Below are positions 1-12,000 of a DNA stretch of 64,000 bases, one piece after another. The DNA is from Callaeas wilsoni (lineage: Eukaryota; Chordata; Aves; Passeriformes; Callaeidae), in NCBI GenBank assembly GCA_013398955.1, contig VWPU01009432.1, forward strand, positions 450,001-514,000. Direction: 5' to 3'. The position numbers and the translations under genes were made by a program. Numbering within the stretch: the stretch's first letter is position 1; the number at the start of each line of letters is the position of its first letter. The notes beneath the pieces are model-generated. The model was not told the origin of the DNA. It saw only the letters and a list, made by a program, of their open reading frames with translations, and made no database searches.

Positions 1-1581
1 CCTGAAGTCTCCTTTACATGGCAGAACAGTTATGGTAACATGTGCCAAACGTATGGAATTCAGTCCAGCATAGCAGAGATGGAGAAAAGAATGGGAGGGA
101 GCAGCTGAGTTGCAGCCTGCATGAAACCTTCTGGATCAGACTTTGTTCTGATGTGCAGGAACAGGATAATTTGTGTCTGAGAAAGACTAAGCTTTGTTCC
201 TTCTACTTCCCAGGTAAATGCCGTAGCTAGCATTGAGAAGACAGAAATCTTGCTCTCTCCCATGCCACACAGGTCTTAAAAGGTAAGCATAAGTTAGCTT
301 CTTGAATTCACAGGATATCTTTGTGAGAACTTGATTGCTGTGAATGCTCTGCCCATGTCTGAGGAGCAGTACTTAATAGCCTGGAAATCGCCAAAAAATT
401 AAGCCTAGTAACTGACAGTGTTATCTTGCCTGCGTTACTGGCTGATCTATGTTAAGGAGTCGTATTTTTAAAACAGCATAAAAATATGAATGAATGTCAC
501 TACTGTGTGATTTTTGGAAATTAAACTTTTCTGCATCTGAAAAACAAGAAAAGTATTGATTCTTCTGTAGGGATTTGTAACTAATTTTTTAATGCTTTAA
601 AAATATTTTTAGGAGTCTTCTGGCATTTTTAGGAAAAGTTTTTAGAGCTCTTGTGCCAGAGCACTGCTCTTTTTCTGGAAGCTGTACATATTGCCTCTCA
701 GCTACTAACCTCTGAAATCTGGTCTTTTAACTGGGTTAAAAGCATTTGTAGTACAGCATATGAGGAACAAATACAGTGACCGTGAGACTTTCAGCTGGGA
801 AGTCTCCTTGGAGCTACATGTTTCAGTTATGTCTTTTTGGGGAGTATTTTGTTTCCATAAAGCTGAAATCTAAAAAAATGGAAAAGTGTTTGAAAGAAAA
901 CCTAAACGAGTGCTTGATGGCAGTTTAGTTGCTGACAGTCAGGTGAACTCCTGTAAAAATTGTACATTCAAGGTTATCAGCTAAAGACTGGTTGTCAGAG
1001 GCCGTCATCATAGTATGACATCACAGTAATTCTGAGTCTTACCTTGGATTTACTTTTTCTGAACAATTTGTTTCCTACAGCAGAATAGAATACTGCTGCA
1101 CTGCAAGTTATGAGAGGAAAAATATAATTCAGTGGATTGCTTTCTTGTGAGGCTATAACCTTAAAGGAAATGTAACTAAAAGCTGCAGGATCTTTCAGAT
1201 ATGATTACTTGTGTAAGTCTGACAGTTCTAATGTTACTCAGTAGACATTCTGAATTTGAAATATTCAGGGATATGGTTATTTACATTTTAAGCTGGTTTA
1301 TCTCTGTATGGTCACCTTGGCAACATAGAGGGATGGAAAGAATGCATAAAAACACTCTGCTTCTCAATAAATGTTTATCATGCAATTGCTTGCATTTACA
1401 ACTTGATACAATACTTCGCTAAATCCAGATTGTGGGGCAATTCTGTTTAACTTAGCTGAAAATGTACAAAACATCCTACTGAATATTATTTCTTATATGA
1501 GCAATGAAAGCAATAGCACAAGAGAAATGTAAAAATGAGCACAATATATTGAGTACAAAATGTCCATAACTTGACAGTATT
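1..1581. other. Gene-free AT-rich unique DNA
   Basis: I see no exon, RNA gene or recognisable repeat in this stretch. Small ORFs at 42-230 (plus) and 60-263 (minus) overlap on opposite strands and resemble no family I know. The only motif I single out is an RFX-type X-box at 1311-1324, listed separately. The stretch ends at the 3' terminus of a minus-strand CR1 element. It could be intergenic or intronic. Confidence 0.6.
1311..1324. promoter_or_regulatory. RFX X-box motif match
   Basis: The 14 bases GTCACCTTGGCAAC match both half-sites of the RFX X-box consensus (GTNRCC and RGYAAC) with a 2-nt spacer. RFX factors bind such imperfect inverted repeats, notably at ciliary and neuronal gene enhancers. 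No promoter or exon is visible nearby, so any role would be as a distal element. One motif in 64 kb can arise by chance. Confidence 0.3.
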
Positions 1582-2520
1582 TCATAGAATCATAGAATTA
1601 TCAAGTTTTGAAAAGACATTTAAAGATCAAGTCCAGCCATCAACCAGAACTACCACTGTAACCCCTAAATTACTAAACCATCACCCAGAGCCCGACCCAG
1701 ATGCCTCTAAAACACCTCCAGGAAGGGTGACTCCGCCTCCATGGGCAACCTATTCCAAAGTCTGACCACATTAACAGGGAAAATGTTTTTCTAACAACTA
1801 ATCTGAATCTCCTGTCTCAGAGCCATTTTCTCTGGTCCTCTCATTGCAGGCATGACAGGAAAGACCGGGCCCATTTCACTAGAACCTCCTTTCTGGTAGT
1901 TGTAGAGAGTGGTAAGATCCCCCCTGAGCCTCCTGGAGACTAAACAAACCCAGCTCCCTCAGCTGTTGCTCATACGACAAGTTCTCTGGATGTCTCACGA
2001 GCCTTGCTGCCCTTCACTGGACATGCTCCAGCACTTCAGTGGCCTTTTTAAAGTGAGGGGCCCAAAACTGAACTCGGTGCTTGAGGGGTGGCCTCACCAA
2101 TGCTGAATACAGAGGGATGGTCACTTCCCTTGTCCTGCTGGCCACACTATTGCTGATACAGGCCAAGATGCCACTGGCCTTCTTGGCCACCTGGGCACAC
2201 CACTGCTGGCTCACACTGAGCCCGCTGTTGACCAGCACCCCCAAGCCCCTTTCTGCTGGACAGCCACTCCTGCCCCAGCCTGTAGCGCTGCCTGGGATTG
2301 CTGAGACCCAAGTGCAGGACCTGGCACTTTGCCTTACTGCACCTCATGCTGTTGTCTCCTTAGCCCATTGCTTGAGTCTGTCCAGATCCCTGTGTAGAGC
2401 CTTCTTCCCTCCAGAGATTGACACTCCCACCCATCTCAGTATCATCTGCAAATCTACTGAGGGTGCCCTCAATCCCTACATCCAAGTCATCAATAAAGAT
2501 GTTAAACAGGACTGGATCCA
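1582..2520 (-). mobile_element. CR1-type LINE, 5'-truncated, degenerate
   Basis: The element lies on the minus strand. Its 3' terminus, at the left edge (1582-1597), carries two tandem ATTCTATG-type octamers, the usual end of avian CR1. Read leftward from 2520, the first codons encode a reverse-transcriptase palm segment including [10 protein letters not shown] and then the FADD catalytic box. Next come stretches typical of the C-terminal CR1 ORF2 protein: KCQVLHLG near 2320, [20 protein letters not shown] near 2170 and LYSALVRP near 2100. The element is truncated just upstream of the palm, as is common for CR1, and the endonuclease and ORF1 are absent. The reading frame breaks near 2240-2250, where the two best peptides lie in different frames, so the copy is dead. 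The 3' untranslated part (1582-1900) is more diverged. ORFs on the opposite strand here, including one of 158 codons at 2081-2557, are antisense shadows. I see no clear target-site duplication. Confidence 0.93.
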
Positions 2521-5500
2521 ATTAAAATTCTGTAGGATTTCTATAGTACAGTTTTAAAGTCCCAATAAAGTTGTCTACTAGGCATTACAGAAAAAATTTT
2601 TGCAATATTTGGATATGGCTTTTATTTTCAGTATTGGGACTTTTCTCACTTAAAAGAAATTACTAATGGTAGTCTGGAAACTATTAACTTAGAAAGAAAC
2701 AGTTTAAGGTGTTTGATCCTCCTTTGATGAAGTGTGAACACTAGACCTCTTTCCAGAGGTGTAATGGTGATTCTTCTCTAAAGAGAGAGAAGTGAGGGAG
2801 TGAGAAGGGAATGAGTCTCCATAACATTGTTTAAGAGAAATAATTTCCAGTGATCAGTTTAATTAGCTATTAGTAAATGTTACTCTTCGTGTTTCCATTT
2901 TACATGAATGTTGTCAATACTATATAATCTCTGTCAAAAATGTCAGATGTGAATCTCAGTGTTATTCGGTGGACCTACATTTCCCTTTAGAAAAACACAG
3001 CACAAGTAAATGCAAACATCCAAAGGAGGCCTAGTGTACATACAGGGTGCTAGTACCAGGTCATTCCGGAAAACAAACAAACAAAACCCAAACCCATACC
3101 TTCATTGCAAGTTCTTATTGGAGGAGGGCTTCAAATCATGAAGATGTGATGAGTTTGATCCAGCACTTGTAGTCCTAGGGCTGATATTAGCATATCAAAA
3201 TATAGCCTGCCAATTTAATCTTTAAAAGTTTATATTCCACATAGAAAAGACAAGGGGGAAAAGAAAATCAAGACAGACAAATGGAAGTGACTTTCTTAGA
3301 CTACACAAGAGATTAAAGTCTGTAATATCACACAAGTCTTCTGCTTTCTGTGTTAGTGACTCATTAGCTCTTGCATGCAGTGCAATATCCTAGATTACAG
3401 TTTATGACAAATATTATTGATCAATTTAGGAAGAATTTTCCTTTGCCTTGATCAATTTCTTTTGCACTTTAATATGTGGAGATATGGAGGATCAGATCCA
3501 GAGTTTTTAATTGGTTCGGCTCATAGCAGCTATAAAAGTACAAGAAATCTTTGGGTTTACAATTTCTTTTTAGTAGTTTTCTGAACAGAACAGAAAATGA
3601 ATGCAGAATTGGGACAACTCCATATCCTTCAAGTTTCTCTCATGCTAATAAAATCTAGTTCTAAACTTTCAATAAAATTTTTGGCTGCTTTAAAATGCAA
3701 GGATATTTATTTTATAGGACTTTATATTCTCCTACCAATCCTAGCAGGATTGAAGATGAGTGATTGACAATGATGCTAGAAGTTCTTTTTGTGGAATAAT
3801 TGTCTCTTTTATTCGTCATAGACCAGTTCATGAAGAATGTATCCTTTTCTGTCAGTGTTTTGGATATCAAATTTGAAAGTTAAAGTTTGCTGTGTATATG
3901 AAAGGTGCATCTGAGGCATTCTAGGGCTGAATTTTGTTATCAGTTCTGTAGCAATACCCTATGACGAAGTTCCTTTTTTTAACTTGTAGATAAAAAAAAT
4001 CTGTGAATCATCATTTCCAGTGGAGCTGGCTACACAAGTTTCCCAGGCTTTAAACTTATGGAATCAGGACTTTGCCTGCAGAATTCTGTTGGGCTAATAT
4101 ATTAATGCTGTTATCTATTGACATAGAAATTTTGCATATGTTTTTTATATACAGATATATATACACACACATTTATACAAACATATTATACACATGATAT
4201 ATGTTATTTTGGATTAATTGCCTGCTGGATCTATTTGAAGATACAGAAGAAAATCCAGTGGTTTTTTTCTGTATACATACCAGACATACTATTTTAATTT
4301 TAATCATGTGCATTCTGAAGAGAAATGTGCTTCTAGGTTTACCCTAGCCTCTCTCTGGTGACAAATAATATAAGCTCCCAAATGTGTTTTGACCTTCATA
4401 GGCTAAAGGCCAAACCTTCAAAGAAGGGCTTCTAAAAATCTTCCAAAGGAGGCAGTTTACCACAGTGCCACAACTCATAGTTCAGGTCCGTCTGAACACC
4501 TTTGACAGCAGATGATAGCTAAACAAAACCAGAATATGAAAAAGATCCCTGTAAAAGATCCTTTTAGACTACTCTTTTAAGAAAAATAAAGGAAATGCTC
4601 TAAAATAACTTCCTTCACACAATCAGATCAAGTTAATCTGTATAAATTTAGAAATTCCAACTTTGATTCATCCTGCTCCCCTTCCCCCCCAAAACAATAC
4701 CAGGACAAAGGAATTGGTGGTGCTTCTACTTGTGAAGCTTGGTAACACTGGAGAAGTTCCAAGTATAGTCACACAATGTGAGTTTTTCAGGCACTACCAT
4801 GGAGTCACAGTACAAAGGCGCAAAACTGATGGCAGAAGACACAAAAAACCATCTGTTCCATAGGGTTCTGCCTCTGAATTAACTGCAAGGTGATGTAATT
4901 TTCTAGCACTGTGGGGTGAACAGACTAAACTCATGTTATTCAATAATTTTATTCTAATTGTGCCTGGGAGTGAGAAGCCTAAATATGATGAGGCGATAAC
5001 AATTAAGGTGCTAATATTAGGGGTACCATCAAGAATTTGTAGTCTACAGATAAGTACGTTCCTGGAGTGGACATTGTAAACCAACCACTTTCTACCAAAA
5101 TGTTTGGGTACCAGACACCTATCCAAAAATGCATTAAGCTACAAAAGGGAATTCCCATTATGCACCTGAAGAATGAGAAACAAAAATGTGACTTCTGAAC
5201 TACATTTTAACTTTTAAGAGTGAGCTTAATGTCTCAGACATAAAAAAAATATATTTACTTGTTTTACTATTATTTGCTAATAACTAAATTCTGACCAAAA
5301 AATCAAGTGCTCGACTAGAACTTCCATAACGTTTTAGAAAGGAAAAGGCATTCAGTAATAAAGAATCATTCTTTTAGTACTGTTTGGAAACCGTAGAAAG
5401 GGATGAATTACCACTAAGGCAACAATTTCTCATTCTCATATTCATGAAAATTGGATCAGTAACATCTGGAAGTTCTTTTGGTTCCATCTGATAAGTACCT

Positions 5501-7238
5501 AATGGTCTCAAGGACTAGGTCATCCTCTAGTGTTTGTAAAATTGAGTTTGACAGAGAGACATCTTTCAGGAACAGATTTTACATGGAAGTAGATAATTCC
5601 TACTGTCAGTTAGAAGGGCTTTTTTCATAGTACTCCAGTGTGTTTAGTGCCAGAAAAGTTATTGAACAAAAACAATTAGACAACTTTAAGTTTGTTAAAC
5701 CTTAAGAAATTATTCAATAACACAGTTTTTGTTTTAACTAGTTTGATTTCTTTTCCAATTATTTAGGAAAAAACATTCAAAAAGAGTTTTCCTATGATCT
5801 TAGTTACCAAAGCAAATTTAAGCCAATCTTTTGTATGTACCTGGAAGAAACCAGCATAATCTGTAAGCATACTAGGGACTTCTTTTAGTTCTGATTTAGT
5901 TGGACAATGAGGTATGTTTATTTTGAACTTTGCTGACTGCAGCAATCCTTGTGCAGAACATTTTGTTGATAGTGAGAGAAGGATGATAGGGAAGATGAGA
6001 GCTTGGAGACAAAATAGTGAAGCTTTGTATCTGTGTTTGATATTGCACAGTTGTCTGCAGAAATGTCTTCTATTTTTATTGAAAGTCTACTTCATAACTA
6101 TGCACCCCAGGTCTACCATCTGTGTTCACAGTTTAAAGATACAAACTCTCTAGGCTGGACTGGATTTCAGCCCATTAGAAACTCCAATTTTTTGTAAGCC
6201 TCAGTTTTAGTTCTTACCTTCTGCATCTGCCAAAAACAATCAGAAGAAATCTTGGCCATTCTAAAATGGCAAAATCACCTATTTAGCAGTAGGAACAAAC
6301 TTAAGTTCTGCCATAGAAGTTCAGGAATAGTGCACTGCCACCTGAGATCATTGCAAAAGCCAGCTCCTAGAGGCAAGGCTTCTTGAATAGCTATGTGCTA
6401 GCAGGTCATTAAGGGATTGTTTGGGAAAGAGGTGATTTGCACAAAGCCAAATGAAGTGAGCATCCTGTTCATTGCTTGCATCTATTAAAATGAACTTTTA
6501 TCCTTCCATCTGTGCCAATTTTCTCAAAGGAGCAAGGACTCTATGTGTTTAACAACCACTGGTTTATTTTTAAAATGCAAGCAGGAAATGTAAACAGAAT
6601 CCGAGGCTTACTGTTAAGCTGCAGCCCTTAGTTTATTGGCTGAGGAATCAATCCTGAAGGATGCTGAACCTTCTGGCACTAGTCCAGACCAGCACTTCAG
6701 CACATGTCAACTTTAACACAAGGGGCCTAGTCCTATGATTAGAGTTAAGCATGTGTTTATGTGTTTTCCTGGCCTTCAGCCAGGGCGCTCAGCACTTTTC
6801 AGGATCATGTTTTCAAAAAGACATGGCAGTATCTGAACTTCAAAGTGAAGTGTGACCTATTGATCTTAAATCACTTTCCACACATGCTGGATGGTAATAC
6901 AGACTAACCAGCTCAGGCCACATCCTCCTCACACCTTCCTTTGTCTCCTGTGTTCAAGAGAAAGAAAAATGATTAAACATACTGCAGTTTTTTCTGCCCA
7001 CATTGCACGTCTTGACTCTCACGAAATACCATTCAGAATAAAAACGTGCTGATCAGGTGTGAGGATCCACCATTAAGGGGAAAGAAGGACCTACATCAGG
7101 CTAAATCCTGGTTTCTCTGTAATCCTTATGGTGAAATCTGCAGGTTCGAGTACAGACACAGAATGCTATGACCTGTCGGTCCTCCTAAACTGAAGGTTGC
7201 TTTGAATGTTAGAGTTCAGGTTTGTAGATCATTATGGA

Positions 7239-7255
7239 TTTTTTTTTTTTTTTTT
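7239..7255. repeat. Poly-T run (T17)
   Basis: Seventeen consecutive T residues, directly visible. No retroposed gene body adjoins the run, so it is more likely slippage than a poly-A tail on the minus strand. Confidence 0.85.
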
Positions 7256-8219
7256 GCTAAATTAGTGGAATAGCACTACTCTAAGGTTTATTACAAAATG
7301 TAAGAGGCACTTTCAGGATTAGCAGGAAGGGTAAGTCCTAACATCTGAAAGTAAAACCATACTACTTAAGGTCAATTCTTAAAATTTTCCAGGAGTTTGG
7401 TGCAGGAATATATTCCACTTTCCAGCAAACATTCATTTTAGGATACAGCTTTTCAAGACCAAATTATCTGAGTCTACTTACCTTTCAATGTATTTGAGAT
7501 ACAGAGAGAATATAATGATAGGCAGTGGTAGCTATCTTATCTCAATATTGGTTTTGATTTAATCTCTTAAACCTGCATAAGGTTCTAGTTTTACCTGGAG
7601 CCCACTCTACTAAGAAACACAGTTGTCCTGGTTTTCCTCCAGCTCTACTTTCCCTCTGAAGGCATTCCTAAACCCAAGACTAGTATTACATTCAACAGCT
7701 AAATTAACATCCAAAAATAAAAATGACAAGAACAGCATTTCCATAGACATAGACATTCATTTCTTAATACACATTGCCACCTGGGGAAACCTGAAGATAC
7801 AGTATTTGCAATGAAATTTAGCATGCTAACTCTAAAATTCATAGTAGTTTCTAAAGTTTATTACACATTATCTCCAAGATATTCTTGATGTATATTATTA
7901 CTGATTTTCTTAATATTGTGACATTAAAATTTTTTGCAGAAATTATACACTTCTTAACTTAATGAATGCAGTAAACATAATGAACAGCAGGTAAATTGAG
8001 CTAATTAGAAGAAAACCATTACAAATTTATTTTGCATTTATTTACTAACTAATTTGCAGGTATATCTGTATTTATAACAAACAGACAAACTCATGTCTGT
8101 TAGCCATATGGAAATATTTAAAGACTTCTAAAATATAAATCTTTGTTTGAGGAAAATATTCCAACACTGTTGACAGAGTTTGAGCAAGTAGCTCTGTAAA
8201 CTGCCGTGAGATCCTAATG

Positions 8220-8254
8220 TCAGAAAAGGCTTCTGAAAATTAAAGAGCTGCTGA
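8220..8254 (+). repeat. 35-bp dispersed direct repeat, copy 1
   Basis: These 35 bases recur at 9497-9531 with two mismatches. The core GGCTTCTGAAAATTAAA is identical in both. The surrounding bases do not match, so this is either the remnant of an old local duplication or two fragments of one old repeat family. Confidence 0.6.
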
Positions 8255-9336
8255 CACCTCATGGCAAACTTTAAAAACCATTCTCAGCTCACACATCTCT
8301 ACTATTCTATCATTTTCTCTGCATTTTTTTAAAAACCATGCCTTGGTTTAGTTGGTTTGCAGTAGCATATGGGTCAAAATAAATTCGATAACAATGCCAA
8401 GGAAATATTGTTCATTCAGTTTAGCAAAGAAAAAACCCTAGTAGAAATGAACTCTTAAGAAGAGTACAGATAAAAGGCTGGCTGTTCCATCAATTGGTCT
8501 ACACTAGTCATTAATAGAGAGGTGCTGCTAGTACAATACATACTTATGCTCCTTTCAGTATTATAATCCTCTCATTTGGGAGTTATTATCTCAGCTGTTT
8601 CAAATCACACAAAGCTGACATTCCATGCAAAAAGTTGTCAGCAAGTTACACTTTTTAATGGCTCGAAGCTGTTGAAAAGTTTCAAAGCTGCGGAACACAA
8701 AACAAAAAGGTATTTTTGCAATGCTTCTGATGTTTTCTCTCCTCCTACACCACACCTTTTTTTTGTGCAGTGTAGTATCTTGTGTTCCCTCAGATGATAT
8801 TTCCTGACAGAGACACCTTTCAATCTGCCAAGGGCTAAATGCATGCTGGAATGTAAGACAAAAATTCAAAATAAGAAAAAAAATAATTCCCAAAGAAGGA
8901 ATTTAAATGCCGGAAAAGTCATTCTTCCAGTGCAAACAGCAGCTGAGAGTTTAAATGTGCCATTTTTCAAAACAAAGTCTTCAGCAATCAGTCTGGGAGG
9001 CATAAAATGATTGCTGAATAATTTTGGAAATTAATTACTTACTTTGTTCAATAAGGTAGACCTGAAAAGTGAGCAGATATCCCTGTGGTTGCTTGGGATT
9101 TCTACACCTGCAAAAGCATTATGGCCAGTCTGATCTGCAATCGCTGTAAAAATGCATTCTGTACACCACAAAGCCAATAGCTGTTTTACCCTTACCATGG
9201 GTACAGCTGCAGGTACAAGTTGTTTAAGGTAACTATAGGGCATTTATTCCTTTCCATAAAATTCTCTAAGCATTTCCTTGTACAGTGTCTTTTCCTAAGG
9301 CTTCTGTCTCTTCGGCAAACTGATTCTGAATGAATC

Positions 9337-9357
9337 TTACCTGCGAAATTCAGGTAA
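9337..9357. repeat. Small inverted repeat TTACCTG/CAGGTAA
   Basis: The 7-bp arms TTACCTG (9337-9343) and CAGGTAA (9351-9357) flank a 7-nt spacer. Each arm also matches a CAGGTA-type E-box bound by ZEB and Snail factors. The arms are short enough to be chance. Confidence 0.35.
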
Positions 9358-9473
9358 AATACATGGAAAAAATGCATTAGATACAACCCTAATTTTAGAA
9401 AATAACTGAATTTGTTGGAAAAAGCTTAAGCGAGCTGCTGTATAAATTTCTTAGTATAAATCATCTTAGCTTA

Positions 9474-9502
9474 TCCTGATGTAATAAATTATTACATCAG
9501 GA
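9474..9502. repeat. Perfect 29-bp palindrome (14-bp arms)
   Basis: The left arm TCCTGATGTAATAA (9474-9487) and right arm TTATTACATCAGGA (9489-9502) are exact reverse complements separated by a single A. Each arm carries TGATGTAAT, which resembles an ATF/C-EBP or PAR-bZIP composite site. The palindrome could extrude as a cruciform or bind a dimer. Its right end overlaps the second copy of the 35-bp dispersed repeat. It is too short in total to be a usual MITE. Confidence 0.85.
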
Positions 9503-9531
9503 AAGGCTTCTGAAAATTAAAAAGCTGCTGA
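9497..9531 (+). repeat. 35-bp dispersed direct repeat, copy 2
   Basis: Matches 8220-8254 in the same orientation at 33 of 35 positions. Its first six bases are shared with the end of the adjacent perfect palindrome, which the first copy does not have. Confidence 0.6.
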
Positions 9532-12000
9532 GTTCAAATGTATTCCAGATAAATCAGTCTAATTGTGAAATACATATAAAGAATATGTACCTAGAATCTG
9601 TAGAACGCACTTTGTATATACACTGCATGATGGTCCAGATTGCGATTTCCTTGGGAGAAATCCAGAAGCTATTAACATCCTCTTGGATGTAACATGAATC
9701 ATGCTAAGAGACATCCATGGCAAGGACCATACTGTGTCAATTCCAAGAGGATCTAGGACTTGATTCAAAGTTCCACAGCACCAATCTTTTTATTTTTTAC
9801 CTGTTATTCTGTCATTGAAATAATAGGTCCTGAGGTCACTGCTGTCACGATCTCATCTAGCTGAACATGTTAAACATCTTCATCCTTTTACAGTAATTTA
9901 AGTGGAGTAACCAACAAGGTCAACTTTCACAAGCCACCAAGAGTTCAGTCTGTACAGGGAGAGTACTTGCTAAAGTTGCAGCATTTGGTAGAATCAGCTC
10001 AATTTTACAAGTTTAAAAAATTTTCATTTTGCTACTCAGAATGATGTTAATAAAAAAAAAAAAAAATATTCCCTTATTCCTTATCGGTGTTTTGCTATGA
10101 GAATCTTCATTTGCTCCAGAGAATGCAACTGTGCATGGCCTTTGACAAACTTAAATTATTTTCCGACTGGTTAACTTTAGGAGCTGTTTCTGCTCAATAA
10201 AATCAAATGCAGAATTTGTTGCCTCTTAGATGTATGTTTAAACTTTGTAGGACTCAACACTTTACAGGACTACTGCATAAATCTTTGACCTCTAAGGTTG
10301 CCAAAGTTTGGGGATTTTGTTTTGCTTCTCCACATTAAAGGTATCTCCATTTAAAGTTACAATACTCTCCTCATTGACTTTAGTGACATTTTCTTCCCAT
10401 AATCAGAAATGCTTACTCTGCCCATGCATGAGTTGGCTTTTGTTGACAGACTTTGCAGGAGATTAAAGCTTAGACCTTAGATAATTGCTGTAACCCTTTA
10501 ATATAAATTTCTATAATTTCTGGATTAATCTAAAATATCTAGGTCTGTTGGTGGTTCTTATATAAACTCTATTTGTAGCTATAATTTAAATAATCAAACT
10601 CCTACATAATTTCCTCCAAGTTTGAATCTGACAAACTCTGCTGTGTAGGAAAGGCTCCTTTGCATAGATTGCAGTCTCAGAAGAACAGATGACCTGATTA
10701 GCAGCAAAGTCCAAGTGCTCTTTACATTCACATATGCTGTAGTATGTCCTCAAGGGTGTTTTTTACCTGCACTATATTTCCCAGCTTCAGTAGCTTCCTA
10801 GCCTGTTATCATGAGCTATGGAATTACCATGAGCTATGGAATGTCCAATTATCTCCTACCTTTCCATTTAAAAAAATATACTACTGGCCTGCATTAAACT
10901 TTACAGGAGTTCACTGTCTTTGGAAGGAAAGTGAAATAACCACAGCTTTTCAGTACAACGATAATTTCCATTGCTTGTTTACCATAAAAGGCATTTATAA
11001 AAGAGTTCAAGGTATGTTTGAAATGTGTTATGTGAAAGGACTTGCCATGCCCTTTTGCTTTCATCATATTAATGCATTTGCCAGACATTATTAATTCTGG
11101 CACCAGGAATTTAGAGGTAAACCAATGCTTAAACTGTTCCAGTAATGGATACAAGAAGTATATTTCACCTTGCAATCTGAATATTAGAGCACTCCTTGTC
11201 TCCTGTATGTGGTGGTGGATAACACACTATGGATAAAAACAACGTTAAATGAAGGAACAGATATACTATTAGCAGAGAACTCTTGTATACATTGGAAAGC
11301 ACTAACCACTTCTTTCCAGACCATTCCATTTTCTTTATATGAATTCTGATTACAAAGCAGTAAAAATAGTGCAAAATTACACCATAATTTTATGAAGTTT
11401 TTGCTAAAATACATGTTAATATCGTCCATATCTCTGAAGTATTTTTTCCTAAGCACCACATATTTGCCATTAATATTTTAGGCAGCTGTTGAAATTACTG
11501 GTAGAAGATGAATTTTCGATGATATTGTAAAATAGCCAACTTGACTATAAGAATTAAATCATATCCAACATGATTGCAATGGTTTCATTATGTACAAACT
11601 AAATATAATTGGTGACCACACTGTCCAATCAAAACTGCTTGTTTTCATATTACTGAACTCCCATAGACAAATAATTTCTGATAGAGATTCAGAACAAAAA
11701 AGTATTTCCAAGAATTCTTCTATAACTAATCCACAGATCACACTCGTTCTCAAAATATTTGAAATGAAAAATACTAGGTACTCAGTTAAATAGATAGCAG
11801 TGAGACAGCAGAAAGTTTAGCTGACATTCATTCCTGGGAGTTTGGAACTTCAAAAAGCCATCATTCTACAACGTGTTTCAATTTTAAGTCTCCAGAGTCC
11901 CTATTACAAAGTCAAAATTAATAAAAAGAAAATAAAGGAAGCTATAATGTTGTTTGAAAAAACATGTGAAATTTAACACAAAAGCTGTTAAAATAACATT
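9532..12000. other. Gene-free AT-rich DNA
   Basis: No gene is recognised. The stretch holds an A15 run near 10054 and an 18-bp tandem duplication listed separately. A plus-strand ORF of 116 codons at 10744-11094 crosses that duplication, giving YHELWN twice in a row. It shows no known domain and overlaps a 93-codon minus-strand ORF, so I do not call it a gene. Confidence 0.55.
10811..10846 (+). repeat. 18-bp tandem duplication, two copies
   Basis: The 14-base string ATGAGCTATGGAAT occurs at 10811 and again at 10829, a period of 18. The match is exact apart from a T/C difference just upstream. It looks like a simple slippage duplication. Confidence 0.8.

Larger units (their letters stand above)
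2521..9473. other. Gene-free AT-rich unique DNA
   Basis: No gene is recognised. The stretch contains a TA/CA-rich patch near 4141-4210, a T17 run at 7239-7255, and the first copy of a 35-bp dispersed repeat at 8220-8254. Short ORFs are present on both strands, for example 4794-5126 and 8600-8893 on the minus strand. They lack recognisable domains and several overlap ORFs on the other strand. Confidence 0.6.

Noticed and set aside
2081..2557. 158-codon plus-strand ORF
   Set aside because: It runs antisense to the CR1 reverse-transcriptase region on the minus strand. The minus-strand peptides match CR1 and the plus-strand one matches nothing I know.
7141..7155. GGTTCGAGT resembling a tRNA B-box
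   Set aside because: There is no A-box at the right distance upstream and no cloverleaf could be drawn, so it is not a tRNA or tRNA-derived SINE.
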